From Hymenopus coronatus (taxonomy: Eukaryota > Arthropoda > Insecta > Mantodea > Hymenopodidae), in the NCBI GenBank assembly GCA_030762935.1, contig CM060886.1, forward strand, positions 31,164,509 to 31,228,508: DNA of 64,000 nucleotides, read 5' to 3'. Position 1 is the first letter of the stretch; the number at the start of each line of letters is the position of its first letter. Of the stretch, positions 21,196 through 33,640 are shown in pieces. The notes under the pieces were generated by a model that did no database searches, had not been told where the DNA came from, and saw only the letters and a list, made by a program, of their open reading frames with translations. Both the position numbers and the translations under genes were made by a program.

Positions 21196-22419
21196 TTGCT
21201 TAATCAATATTGTAAGTAAATTTTTAAATAAATTTCTTCAGGCAGGTCTGTCCTCAGTCAAATAATTTAGCAATTGAAGGGATTATTTCCAAAGTCTCGT
21301 ATCTCCAATTTAAAAGAATTGGAGCTTAGCATACCAGAGCATTAAGAATACCTTCTGTGAAGGTGTAAGTTGTATTAAATGTTCAAAATGATGTAAATGC
21401 CAGTGTCAGGAGCCTTTGAAAGTTCATGTTTTTTCCAATGTGATGCATCTCCCAGCTGTGTTTATTTCCAAAATGTCTCATCTCCTCATAGTCAATAGGA
21501 GCACTTCAAGTTACTTATAAAAAAACTATGTATTTCTGATGATCATCCTGCAATGTCATTTTAAAAGCAGGTATTTTCTTACAGTCGTGTAGAAGTCAGT
21601 TATAACAGTGATGCTTAGGTCCATACTAGTATTTCTAGTGTTAGTTAAATGATTGACATTGGCTGTTATATTAATTTTGTTTGTTTTTAAGGTTTATAAA
21701 CTGAAAATTTGAATAATTTAAGAACACAAAGTCAGGTTATAATTAATTCTTAGCTAGGAATATTATTTCCAGTGGAAAAAGAAGTTTGGTATTGGCTATC
21801 TTTATAGTGTGTGAAGTTTAAATATTTAATCAATTATCTCATCCGGTATGGTATTAAAGTAACATTTTGAAGGCTTTTGGTTTGCCATTTAGATGTTATG
21901 GTGTTTAAATGATAAGAAACATAAGACTTGTCAACTATAACACTTTTATTTTATCAATAACACATATTAACTTCTTCATATTACTTCTATATAAAGCTTT
22001 AGTTTACTGCCAAAATGACTTAACTCCCCGTCATGTGATCCCAGTTCTACCATTCCTATGACTCTGTGATTTTTTTCACATATGTAGATACATTTGCATG
22101 TATTACTGAATTCCACATGCCAAAAATTAGGCTTCTACCTTAATCTGACAAGGAATTTTATGAAGTTTGTCTTTTGTGCAAAAAATAATTTCATGGAGAT
22201 AAGTCACTTTGGAACCAAACCCTTCAATTATGCTAATTATTATATGCAATTCATTATAATTCATACAATAATTACTCATGTTATCCATTGTCCATTTGGA
22301 TTGATAAGTAGGTTGAACCTTTATGGTGACCCTTGACTAAGGACAGTTATTCTTCTTGGGTTGTTTTCTTTGTCCTGCAAGTATCATAAATAGTTTTAAT
22401 GAAATCATTAGCCTCATTT
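21196..22419. other. AT-rich non-repetitive stretch
   Basis: The open frame at 22,094-22,336 is short and compositionally biased. No gene is supported. Confidence 0.4.
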
Positions 22420-22541
22420 TTTACAGAATAAAAAAATAAGGAGAAAGTTTCCACGTAAAGGATACTTTGGGATTGGAAAATTTACCTGAATATCTTTGCC
22501 ACTTGCTTCGAAGATGCTGAACTTAAATACCAAGTTTGATT
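22420..22541 (-). repeat. Module A fragment left of the foldback insertion
   Basis: The fragment includes GAGAAAGTTTCCACGTAAAG and ends ACTTAAATACCAAGTTTGAT. It continues after the foldback at about 22,976. Confidence 0.65.
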
Positions 22542-22928
22542 ATAGTTTCATTAAATTAGGTTATTACCTCAGAACTAGTTTCCAGGAGTCACTTCCTCAC
22601 TGTCAGCTGATTGCAACTGGTTGGCTCTCCTCTGATGGTTATGTTTGTCTCTTGGTTCCTATGGTGAGAGTTCTACGAATTTGATGATATGATTTTTGTT
22701 CATTGAGATCTCGAAGTTCATTAATCTTGGAAATTTCCTTCAAGATTAATGAACTTTGAGATCCCAATGACCAAACATCTGATAACCAAATTCATAAAAC
22801 CTTTGCCAGAAGGCTTAAGAGACAAACATAACATCAGAGAAGAGCCAACCATTTGCAATCAGCTGACAATGAGGACGTGATTCCTTGAAATTAGTTCTGG
22901 GGTAATTAACCTTATTTAATGAAATCAT
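22542..22928. repeat. Long foldback element, arms of about 187 bp
   Basis: The left arm (22,542-22,728) and right arm (22,741-22,928) are imperfect inverted repeats separated by about 12 bp. Matching landmarks are CAGCTGATTGCAACTGGTTG on the left against CAACCATTTGCAATCAGCTG on the right. The repeated ACCAAGTTT on each side (about 22,530 and 22,980) could be a 9-bp target duplication. It interrupts a module A copy, so it is a younger insertion: a foldback MITE or hairpin-RNA locus. Confidence 0.85.
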
Positions 22929-22975
22929 ATATATGCAACTGCTTTTAAACTACATTATGTCTTCCGATTAAAAAA

Positions 22976-23170
22976 TGACCAAGTTTAATATTTATACAAG
23001 ATTTTGTTGTTGAGTCCTGTTGTGTATGTTCTAGCCATTTTTCTAAACATGTCTTTTTAGGATTCAGGGAATTTCAAAAAATTATTTCTGGTAAAATCAT
23101 GCTATAAAATTTTTGGACTAATCACAATACTTTCTCTGATAACTATAGGTAAGTAGTAGAGAAAGTAAAA
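22976..23170 (-). repeat. Module A remainder right of the foldback, with hairpin end
   Basis: The remainder resumes at GACCAAGTTTAATATTTATA, continues through ATTTTTGGACTAATCACAAT, and ends at GTAGTAGAGAAAGTAA. Confidence 0.65.
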
Positions 23171-23877
23171 TTGTATGAACGAAATTTCATTTAGCAATGA
23201 AGTAAATTAATCAAATGATTGAGAAGTTACTTGTCTACTCTTTTTTGTATTCACCATTAATATTCATGCACACAGTAGTCATGCCTCCATTTCTTCATTG
23301 TTAGAAGGCTTTATAGTTATTAAGGGCATACTATAATAAAACAATGTGTGTATTATGAGCAAACATACTGTTACATTGCACTATAGCAGTTACTTTGATG
23401 CATTGTACATGCATTCAAATAATGCCTTTTGAGGCATCGTAAAAGGAGTAAAAAATATGTGGAGAGTCACAGAATTGCTATGTATCACAAGGCAAATTGG
23501 AGTTTTATTAATAATAATTTTACCCATGTAACAAGTGGTTAACCTGCATAATCAGAAAAATAAATTGACCCTTCCTTCAAGGAATATTTTCTTTCGAGAG
23601 CAAATGTTTTGTCACAGAACACTAAATCGAACTTGGACAGAATCCACCCTTCAGTGAAGCAATATAATAGGATTATTGAATTAAGAATGTAGATATATTC
23701 TACTCCTGTGAAAGAACAGCTACATTCCTGACACTGGATAAAATAAGAAAAATTCCCTAGAAAGGAACATGATTTGTTAGATAAAACCTGATTATAAACC
23801 TGTAAGTGGGTTTATCTATTATGTGTTTTGTAAATAAGAAAACTAAAAAAACGTTTTAAATAATCTGATGTAACGAA
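23171..23877. other. Non-repetitive stretch, no gene seen
   Basis: No ORF, RNA gene or repeat copy could be supported. Confidence 0.4.
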
Positions 23878-24605
23878 TTCATATGACTTTCTTTATCTGT
23901 TCTGCAAACAAACTATTCTTACAAAATATTATTCTTTTATCTACATGATGCCAATCGAGACAAACATTGGCATAGTCATATTATTGGCTTCCTTGTAAAT
24001 AGAAGGGGAAAAAAGGGAATACACTAAACTAAAGCAATAGTAAAATCTTTTTACAGCTGTTGCTATGCGATTGACATTGAAATTTGGTTCTCTTTTCATG
24101 GCCATGATTATTATAAAAGAAATATAAAATGGACAAGGACTTGCTGTTTGAGAAAAGTTCAAGTATTTCCAAATAAAAACAGACACATCTCAGAAATGGT
24201 TAATACTACAAAAACACTGTATGTGATATAAATTGGGTGTTTTAATAGGATCTATATTTTTTTGTAATAAGTTTTTGTCTATCTCACAGTTTACCGAAAT
24301 GAAGAGGACTTCAGGAGCTATTCCCAAGAAATTCAGAATGTACACTTTTATTTACCGTGTAAATATATTTAATAAACTGTATTTTAATAAAAGGCATTAG
24401 AGGCATTTTTGAGAAAATAAAAATCTCCAAAATTTTTTCTATGTAAAGGGTAGTTTTGTGATGGATATTTTTGCAATCCTTTTTGCTGCAGCTTTGGAAG
24501 ATGCTAAATATCAAATTTGGCAATTAACAAACTTTTTTTTTTTTTTTTAACATATGTATTACCAGTGAAATCGTGGTATCAAATTTTTAGGTGGAACCTT
24601 CTCTA
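23878..24605 (-). repeat. Module A/B repeat, minus copy with internal deletion
   Basis: Module B runs from CATATGACTTTCTTTATCTG to about 24,210 and module A to GGTGGAACCTTCTCTACTTA. The microsatellite block is replaced by a T-run at about 24,533-24,549. Confidence 0.75.
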
Positions 24606-25343
24606 CTTAAGTGCCAAATAGATACTAAGCAAAAAACCAATTCTTGACTGCATTCTGATTACATGGACTTGCCAGTGATAAATGAATGTGAGGTTGCTCT
24701 GGTGAATGGAATTTTGCAATCAGATAGTTTTCCAAATATGTCTTAATACTAGATTTTTGTTACTTGAATTTTTTCCATTTTACCAGTTTCTTGTATCTTC
24801 TTTTCAAAAAACAACTAAAACATGAAATTAATATTCATCACTGAGAAAAACAATGGGAATGATGAAGTTTTAAACTGAAGAATTGAAACAATGACTATTT
24901 TATGTAGAGAACCCAACATTGAAAAGTTATTCACCAGGAGATCTTCCTAGATATTGTGACTATCAAACAGTGTTTGAGGAAAGATCAATTTTACCTCTAG
25001 ATGTAGTATTATTCTCTTTCCAAGGAGACATCATGAATATCTAGAGCAGTAATAGATGTATAAAATAATCTGTAATTCAAGAAATAGTTGCCATAATGTT
25101 TACTGTTGGTTGCATTTATGTTTCCTACCAACTGAAAGTGATACTTAATTTTACAGTATTAATCATCTAATATACAGGCTATTAATGTTATGATGTATGA
25201 TATTTATTTGTACAAAATAGTTACAAATTTTGATTATGTACAAGCCTTAATTTTTACCTTATTCTACATTCAAATTGGTCTGATCCTAACTTTTCTTATC
25301 CATTTTCTTCTTAGTCTTCATTAAAAATATTCCTATCCCTTGT
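24606..25343. other. Non-repetitive stretch, no gene seen
   Basis: No coding signature is convincing. Confidence 0.35.
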
Positions 25344-26215
25344 TACTTGCTCTACACATACTATGTACATAGTGTATAGAAAAAGTTTGCATTCCACCCA
25401 AAGATTTGATACCAAAATTTCACGAGAAATAGACTTTTAGGGTCCCCTGTATCCAAAAAAAATATTTTCAGAAAAAGGTCCATGTGTATGTGTGTGCGTG
25501 TGTGTCAGTGCATCCATGTGTCCATGTGTCTGCGAGCACAGTAATTCAAAAACGAAAAGTCAGTAAAATACCAAACTTGGTATTTAAGTTTAGTGTCTAT
25601 CAGAAATGCGACAAGAATATTTTGAGAAAAATCACCCCCCCCCCTCCAAACTACCCTTTTAAATTAAAAAAAAATATTAAACATTTTTATTTTCTACAAA
25701 ATGGCTCTAATGATTTGATTAAAATACCACACGTTAAAGATATTTATATGACAAATAAAATGTGTGTCTTGAATTTTCTGGGAATAGCCTCTGAAGATCT
25801 CTTTATTCTGATTGAATTTTGCCCAATTTTGCGTACCTGGTAGTAAAGACAAAAGCTTATCACACAAAAAATGTAGATCACATTAAAACACACAATTTAT
25901 GTCATATATGTTTGTTTTTGTTTTTTTTCATGAAAGTGACCATTTCTGAGATATTCCTTGTTATTTGTTTCAAATTCAAAATATTTTAACTTTTCTCACA
26001 TAAAAAGTTGTAAACTACTGGCCCTGCATAGAAGCAGATTTCCACCACATGGCAACCAGTTTTTAAAGGATTTGACTATCGTTTTAGCCTAGTGAATTCC
26101 CTTATTTTCATTCTACTTACAAGGAGGCAAGTAATTAAGACAATTTCAGCTAATGTTTATCTTGATTATTACAGTGTAAACAGAAAAATATGCTTTTTAA
26201 CAATAATTTGCTTTT
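25344..26215 (+). repeat. Module A/B repeat, plus copy
   Basis: The hairpin (ACATACTATGTACATAGTGT), an interrupted TG tract at about 25,480-25,510, module A ending near 25,910 and module B to about 26,215 are all present. Confidence 0.87.
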
Positions 26216-26689
26216 TATTGTTTATCTGCTAACAGTTTTATTGCCACCACAATTTTACTTTCTATTTTGTCTCATATATATTTTCCTTCCATTGAGCCAA
26301 TTTCTCATATTCAATTAAGCACAATCTTCTCACTCTCATGTAATTACTTCTGTTTCACTTGCTCTTAAACCTTTGAGAACACAGCTCCTGTTCTCGTCCA
26401 TGCTATTCCTTACCTCTCCTGTCTATTGCAGAATGAATCAGGAAATTAAAATCAATCACCTCGTAACATCAGTTACTCGTAACATCCAATATGCTCAGCC
26501 TTACTCCCAGATATTAAAATTCTTTGACCACCTCAAGAGTTCTTGTACCCACATACCATTTCTTATTCGTTCTTAACTTTACTCCTTTTCTGGAACATGA
26601 TTATTTTCAACTTGTTTACATTTATTTTTATTCCCCAAATCTTCAAAATAATTTTGTTATTCTATTGTTTTTTGTAAATATATCACTTT

Positions 26690-27423
26690 TATGGCCCCTT
26701 TTATTAATCCATTTGAATATAGTAATTCTGGTTATCTCTTTCTTATTACTGACAATGTAAGTTGCATTTCTCCACTGCTATTATATCATTAATAAATAAA
26801 TTGAACATAATTGGGCTTATTTTGCATCCCTGTCTTAAACCTACATTTTGCTCTATTGTCTGTATAATACTGTTTTGTCCATACCTTATACAAAATGATA
26901 ACCCTTTATACAATTAATTTACTTCTATTATGAATTTTTCACTTACTCCTTTTTTCCCTTAATTTCCAGCATAATGCCTCTATTTATTGTATCAAACACC
27001 TTTTCAAAGTCTGCACAGAACATATATATACCCATCCCATTTTTCACCTAAGTATTTTTCAATTATTTTCTTTACTATAAATATGTTATCTACTGCCTAT
27101 TTCCTTTTTCTGAAGCCTGCTTGGAATTCTGAAAATTTCCCTTCTTCCTCAGCCCAATACCTGCCAGCTGGTATTTAGGATATTTTGCCTAGAATAGATA
27201 GCAAACTTATCCCCCTATTTTCTGGTTGATTTATATCTCCTTTCCATTTATATATTGGTATAATAAATTCCATGCTGACTATAAGAATAAAACATAATGA
27301 AGCAAATAAAGTATAAAATAATAAATAAATACCAGCTTGTAAGCATTCCACTTGTACCACCATACTATTTTCCATTTCTCAGGGATATAATTATCTTTCA
27401 TTTGGTGTAGCACTCTTGTCATT
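26690..27423 (-). pseudogene. LINE reverse transcriptase remnant, downstream part
   Basis: Minus-strand peptides fit a non-LTR reverse transcriptase in order: PEKWK, IIPIYKWKGDINQPENRGIS and LLSILGKIS, then FQAGFRKRK, then VWTKQYYTDNRAKCRFKTGM. There are several stops and frameshifts. The upstream part continues on the other side of a hAT insertion (28,640-28,760), so both are one old element. Confidence 0.75.
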
Positions 27424-27431
27424 ATCTAAAC

Positions 27432-28639
27432 CAGCTCTGTCGAACTTCAGAGGAACTGGGGGCTAAATATTTAGACAATTAACGCTGAGGGGCACACATT
27501 AAAAGTTTCACTCAGATACATTAAACAGATACAGCAAACCAAATTGTTGAGATAGGGTATTTTATAAAAGTCCAAAATGCAGGAATCAATGTGAGCACTG
27601 AGGATTGTCCGACTGCTTCACTAAAGCAGGATGTCCACTTCTGTGCTAGGAACTGCCAGTCTTAGATGTAACAAAGTATCATTTGTGAGACAGATTCTGA
27701 CTTATTTTTTTACAAATCATGTTAGAGAAAGCACTTTCACATAGCTAAGTGCTTTCAGACATTGAGATAAACTGCAGACCAAAATCTTCAAGCTACTGAT
27801 ATCTGCCCTCTAGAAGTAGCTTAAAAAAATTGAGCCTTCTCTCAATCCTAGTTTGCAGAAAAGGATTGGCTTGAAAATCGCAGAGTTCCAGTTGATATTT
27901 TGAAGGCTGATTATCAATATCCACATTCAAAAGGTTACGAAAAGGAGAGTCTACCCATAATATCTTCAAAGTCAGAAAATTTTTGATCAAATTCTTGAAT
28001 AGTAACTTCATTATTTGCACAAAATTCAGAAAAAATAACACCTTCAATTTCTCCTAATAGCTGTTTCAATGATCCACTGTAAGAAGCAGTTAATGCAGCA
28101 GCCTACGTAGATAACATTTTTGTAAACATACCTATCTGATGTTTCAAGTTTTTCTTGTATCTTTGCAATCTTGTATATTGCAATTGAAGCTCCCTCATAC
28201 TTCTTTAATTATTTTTCATGTGAAGTATTATAATGTGTTTTAACATTGTATACTTCACAAGCAGATATTATTTGCATGCACACATTACATTACAACTTAT
28301 TATTAGTTGCAATGAATAATCCATCTCCCATGTATTTTTATAACTTCTCTTTCACCTTGTATTTTCCTCTTCTTGCTAAAGTTCCTCATGCTTGCACTCT
28401 CTAACAATAAGTATGAGCAGATAAAAATGAGTACATAACCTTGTGCATGCAAATGAGACAACAGGCTGGTACAAATATAAAAATATTTTCCTGACTTTGA
28501 CGCTATAAGCATGTCTAAATGGATACATTGCTTGTGATCATAACCTTGAGCAAAATTTCCACCAGAAATTGGTTGATGTGTTAGAAATATCCTTGGGCCA
28601 CAAAACTATGGATTGAGGGCCACAGGTTGGACAGCCGTG
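27432..28639 (-). mobile_element. hAT transposon remnant, GTF2IRD2/ZBED type, inserted in a LINE
   Basis: The ends are inverted: CAGCTCTGTCGAAC at the left and, inverted, CACGGCTGTCCAAC at the right (10 of 14 match). Near-identical 8-bp duplications (ATCTAAAC / GTCTAAAC) flank the element, as expected for hAT. On the minus strand an N-terminal remnant near 28,420 (KKRKIQGER) and a C-terminal segment (27,793-28,047; KYQLELCDFQANPFLQTRIE) resemble GTF2IRD2-like/ZBED transposases of hAT origin. The middle of the transposase is missing and frames are broken. Confidence 0.8.
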
Positions 28640-28760
28640 GTCTAAACCATTCTGCCTCTCCCCATATTTTTCCAAAATTCTACTGGTATTTCATCTTGTC
28701 CTACTATCTTGGGTTTTTATGCCTTGCCAATTGTTGAAATATCTCTGATAAATAGTATGA
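28640..28760 (-). pseudogene. LINE reverse transcriptase remnant, upstream part
   Basis: The minus-strand peptide PKIVGQDEIPVEFWKNMG is the usual 'A-P-G-x-D-x-I-P-x-E-x-x-K' entry block of LINE reverse transcriptases. It lies directly upstream of the part at 26.7-27.4 kb once the hAT element is set aside. Confidence 0.7.
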
Positions 28761-28879
28761 TGAACATAGAATGGAAGATATTCACTTGTCATGGCCACAA
28801 ACATTAGTGATTAACTTTTCTTTTTGTGGAAGTTTGAAAACATGTTGTTATATTTATTTATTTGACAAGTCAATTAATT

Positions 28880-29340
28880 ATACTAAACAACACTTACTTG
28901 GGATTTTTGCCGGAACATGTTTCGAAGGACTTGTTTCCTTCATTTTCAACTGGACATCGACTAATTCCTTGCGGTGAAGCTGGCAATGTTGTAAGTGCTG
29001 TCTCCTCTGGTGGTGGTTCCATGAACTTGCTAAACACATCCTTCTGTGGAACATCAAAATTGAAAACCCTGTTCCTATTCTTTACGATGAAGATGTGTTC
29101 CCTTGTGGCCAGCTCTTGAGTTTTAGAAGTTTTGGTTCTGAATTTATATTGTGGTGTTTTATCTATAAGTGGGTGGCAACTTCTGATTTTTCCAATTGTT
29201 TTTGATTTATATTTCTGAAATGTTCTTTGGATCTTGTTTATAGATTTCTTTTTGTTTTTCCAATATAAATCTGATTACAATCCTTACATTCCATTTTGTA
29301 TGTGCCTGATTTTTTTCTTTGCTGGGATGACGTCCTTGAT
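28880..29340 (-). pseudogene. Penelope-like element remnant with GIY-YIG endonuclease motif
   Basis: On the minus strand the reading SGTYKMECKDCNQIYIGKTK, then RNL, a stop, and TRSKEH is the GIY-YIG signature with the paired cysteines typical of Penelope-like retroelements. It is followed by EVATHL and a short tail. In-frame stops (after RNL and after ATHL) show that it is not functional. The reverse transcriptase part was not found upstream. Confidence 0.75.
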
Positions 29341-29499
29341 ATTTGAACCTAATTCATTTTTTATGCTGTGATGGTGCTAGCTGAATGTTGTATTCTTTGA
29401 ATTTTTTTTGAAACTTGTCAAATGGCCATGGGTGGTATGTGAATTTCTTGAAGCTCATCTTTTGTTCTATTGCTGAGAGTGGGGTTGTTTTTTTTTTTG

Positions 29500-30360
29500 T
29501 TTTTTTTTCAAGTGTTGTTTAGTGTAATTAAAATTGTCAAATAAACAAGTGATTAAATTTAAAATTTTTTTAGATTAGGCCGCTGTATTATTTAGTTAAT
29601 AGTGTTTATGGCTTAAAATGGGAATGATTCAAGCTTTTTAAACTATGTACTATGAGTGCAACTACAATTGATTTAGACATTTGTTTTGATCTACTTACAT
29701 GGAATGCATTTACTCATTCCTTTGTAGGCCACATCAGTGGAACAACTATTAAACTAGTTTACTTTAAGGTCATTCAAAAATAATTTACAGCTAGAAGCTA
29801 TATGTGCAACATGTTTTTCCCATTCATTTTCATTAATTTTCAGACTATATGAAAGGTGATGTAATACTATATAGAACATGTATATAACATAGTTTTGAAT
29901 ATGAACTCTCTATTGAAAGCAACAAGGTTAATCTATTTGCTTAGTATGCTATACTAATTAATCTAATTCACTCTAAACTAATCTGTGTAACATTATAAGC
30001 AGGAAAGACAACCATGCATTAATATTTTTTACTTGTTGACCAGTATTGTTTAGATGTGTAGTAAATAGGTTACCTGTATTCCACATTCATTATCAAGACC
30101 TAAGACCAATGGTTTTCGTTCTTTGTACTTGTATTGGTATTGTCTTCGAAAGTTTTCTGCATACCATAACAAGATCTTTTCTTTATTGCTATGCTTATAA
30201 TATGATTCTGGGTATTGTCTGGAATAAATAAACCAAGTATATTAGCACAGGAAAATGAACTTTATTACATTATTAATAATATAGAACTGTCAAGTTATAT
30301 TTCTGGAAGTTCAAGAACAATGATATTATTCACAGTTTGTATATTCACTGAGTCATATGT
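29500..30360. other. AT-rich stretch, no gene seen
   Basis: No repeat family or convincing ORF was recognised. Confidence 0.4.
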
Positions 30361-30362
30361 AA

Positions 30363-30368
30363 TATTAT

Positions 30369-30401
<33 letters not shown>
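30363..30401. repeat. (TAA)n microsatellite
   Basis: About 13 perfect trinucleotide units. Confidence 0.95.
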
Positions 30402-30403
<2 letters not shown>

Positions 30404-30467
30404 TAAAACAATGATATAAGTGATCTAGACACATACCATGTCCCTCTTTTTAGGGGGGAGAGGTTCA

Positions 30468-30640
30468 AGTTTATATCTTTTAACCTAGTAGGCCCTATTG
30501 GACAATGAATGATGAAATGGGAGAAATTATGCTCAAATGAGCCTGGGGTCCATTAAAATCACTTGATATTCGTGCTCTTGGGATAATGGAAAATCGTGGA
30601 AAATATCTTATCCTGGTCATATACCTAATATTACCTTCAA
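30468..30640 (-). repeat. SINE family D, truncated minus copy
   Basis: The body starts TTTTAACCTAGTAGGCC and continues through GACAATGAATGATGAAATGG, as in the family-D copy at 35.3 kb. The tRNA-like head is barely recognisable near the right end. Confidence 0.6.
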
Positions 30641-31146
30641 CACCACAGAGGTCAACTATACCCCATTTTATCATTTTGTAATAGCTGTCCTGACTCAGTC
30701 ATCCACTTGTCTATCAACTTTTGATGGTTTCATTAAAAATCACTAGACATATTTAAGAATTTAGCTATGCAATATACAGTATGCTTAAGATTTAAAATAT
30801 TCTCTTTACACATACCTTCACTGCCTCTAAATACCTCTTAGATACACCAAAAGTTCAATCAACTCTGAAATCTTTTCACAGTATGTTTTCTTAAAGCTGA
30901 ATCTATGCCTTACCACCAGATTTTAGTTTTGTTTAATTTTGCTTATTTAAACTTGATTGAAATGTCTATGAAAATTAATGTGTTCTGCTTTATTCTTCAG
31001 ATTGAACAACATATATTTTCTTTCACCTTTAGGTAAATTTAGACATGGTTAAATAAATTATTGAAAATGGTTTTTATATCACCTTTTTAAACGTTATTGG
31101 TTGCTATCATTTGTTACTGAATCTATTAAAACCTATGTAAATCATG
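30641..31146. other. AT-rich stretch, no gene seen
   Basis: No feature could be supported. Confidence 0.35.
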
Positions 31147-31985
31147 TTTACTTTCTCTAGCATGTAAGTACAACATACATAGTAGATAAGAATGTATCAT
31201 ATTCCACCCAAAAAGTTGATTCTGAGATTTTACCCGAAACACATAATTCTGAAAACCCCTGAATCAAGAAAAAAAGCATTTTTAGAAAAATGTCCATGTG
31301 CATGGTGTGTGTGTGTGGGGGGGACAGCAAAGTTCAAAAATGAAAAGTCTGTTAAATACCAAACTTAGTATTTAAGTTCAGCAGTATCTTTCAAGGATGT
31401 AACATGATTTTCAAGAAAATTGCCCTGCCCTAACTACCCTTTACATGGAATATTTTTTGATAATTTTGATTTTCTCAAAAATGGCTCTAACAATTTTGAT
31501 TAAAATACCACATGTTCAAGATATTTTTCACGACAAGCAAAATATATATCTTGCAATAGCCTCTGAAATTCTCTTTATTCTGGATGAATTTTGCTGAATT
31601 TTAAATAACTGGTAAGAGATAGAAGAAATCTTACTACGTACACAAAAAATGTAATATGCATTAAGACAAATAATATGTCATGCATATTTTTTTAGTTAGA
31701 GTTAACCATTTCCAAGATATTGGTTTCAATTTTAAACTACTTAAACTTTCTGAAGCAGGAATACAAAAGAGAACATGTTTCAATTGTTTCATATAGCAAT
31801 AGCATTTAAAAGACTTGACTGCCATTTTAGTCTAGTGTATTCCCTTATTTACCTTCTACTCATAAGGAAACAATTAATAAGACATCAGATATTGTCTGAT
31901 AACGTAAATAAAGGAATAATCTTTTGTAAGGAAATTTGTGTAACAGCTAGAGAAAGTCATGTGAATAGAATTTTTGTAATGTTCT
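31147..31985 (+). repeat. Module A/B repeat, plus copy
   Basis: The hairpin is of a variant type (AGTACAACATACATAGTAG), also seen next to the mariner at 43.3 kb. Module A carries a short TGTGTGTGTG-GGGGGG tract, and B ends near GTCATGTGAATAGAATTTTT. Confidence 0.82.
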
Positions 31986-32559
31986 TCTACATCCACAGAT
32001 ATGGTACCCTCAGAATGACTCTTTCTGTATAGCCTGCAATAGAATTAAACCCATTGTTTTTACCATGGTTCTGTGACTGCATATGCATCTTTCTTATATT
32101 CTAAATTTAATTTAATATCTTACAAATTCTGAAATCCTGAAAAAACAAGTATACTTTGAACACATTTTATGATACAACATGAACTTTTGGTTTCCTCATA
32201 TAAATTAATTTAATGGCATCTTCAGTGCTGATCCTAGAATTAAAGTTAACATATCACCCACAAATTTCATATAACTAAAGCCAAGAAAACTATATTATTC
32301 AAAATCACTGATGTATGCTTTTGTAAGGAAAGGTGAAAGACTATTACTAATCTATTATTTTGTAAAAAGTAGTATTACACTAAAATGTATTTACAGAAAA
32401 AAAAAAAAAAATTATTTGTTAATGACACTGTCATATGATCACTGCCATCATATTAGCACCACCAATATGCTGGAATTATTTCCCACAGGGGTTCTTTAAC
32501 ATGGCGGTAAATCTACTGACATTGGCTGTTGCTTTTAAACACACTTAAAATCCATTGGT

Positions 32560-32635
32560 CTGGACCAGATTTGAATCTGCAACCTTGAGTTCAGAAAGCC
32601 AGAACCTAACCATTGAGTTACATAGAAGAAGGATT
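32560..32635 (-). repeat. tRNA-like SINE head, minus
   Basis: An inverted B box (AGATTTGAATCTGCAACC) and inverted A-box side (CTAACCATTGAGTTAC) sit at tRNA-like spacing immediately before a module B end. The body is not delimited. Confidence 0.5.
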
Positions 32636-32642
32636 ATATAAT

Positions 32643-33456
32643 TAAAATCTGATGTGCTACATTCACCAGACTTTCTCTCTTATTCTTATACAAATTATAT
32701 AAGTTTATTTTGGGAATAGTCTAAACTTTTCTTTATTCTGAAGAAAATTTGCATAATTGACAAACCATAAGAGATAAAGTCATGTTTAAAAATGTAGGTA
32801 TTACCAAAGCAAATAATTTATGTAAAATAAAAAAATGTCATTTAGTATTTCCATGATATTCTTTGCTGTTGGTTTGAATTTGAGATACTATACTTTTCCC
32901 AATTACAAATATTTTTTTCTTTTTCTACAATGTATATTAAGAGGAGGAAGTATTGCATGTATTTTAAAGAGATTCATATTTTTTGTGTAGTAAATTTGTT
33001 TTATCCTTCAGATTTACCAGTTATAACAAAAGTTTGCAAAACTCATTTAAAATGAATAGGATTTCACAGGCTATTCAGAGAAAATTTAAAGTATTCATTT
33101 CATTAGTAATTTAAACATCTCACCATATGGTATTTTAATAAAAATTATTAGAGCAAATGTCGTGAAAATAAAATAATAACAATCATTTTCCAATAAACAA
33201 TAGTTTTGAATGGGGATATTCTTGAAAACCTTCGTGTCACATTCTTGAATCATATAGATACCAAATTCAGTGTTTAGCTGATTTCATTTTTAAGCTATAC
33301 CATTCTCACATTTACACATACCATTTTCTAAAAATACTTTCTTCAAATCAGGGTTTTGTATCATTCTGTCATGCATTTTGAATGAAAACTTCAATATCAA
33401 ATATGTAGGTGGAATTAAACCTCCTTTACCTACTAAAGTAGGTGCTAGAGAAAGGA
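32643..33456 (-). repeat. Module A/B repeat, minus copy with deleted B
   Basis: The B end AAAATCTGATGTGCTACATT starts it, most of B is rearranged, and A runs to a diverged hairpin (CTACTAAAGTAGGTGCTAGAG). Confidence 0.72.
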
Positions 33457-33562
33457 AAAGGACTAAGGAAGTGAACATTTTTGTGTACAAAATAACAGAT
33501 TATTAAATTCTAAGATTTAGGGCATCTTTGTGGAACAAAACCATAGTTTTGACCGTGCAAGG

Positions 33563-33640
33563 TGACACCATTGTGTGCAGTGACTTGCATTCGAGAGGTC
33601 CTTAGTTCAAACCTCCAGGGCCAATCAACCTGACTGAAAA
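33563..33640 (+). repeat. tRNA-like SINE head, plus
   Basis: A region like CACCATTGTGTGCAGTGACT is followed by a B-box-like AGTTCAAACCTCC. Only the tRNA-like part is recognisable; the extent is approximate. Confidence 0.45.

Noticed and set aside
24640..24730. Plus-strand peptide resembling the N-E-C motif expected in a DRC7 exon
   Set aside because: It lies on the wrong strand for the DRC7-like gene, has no splice sites and is very short; a chance match.
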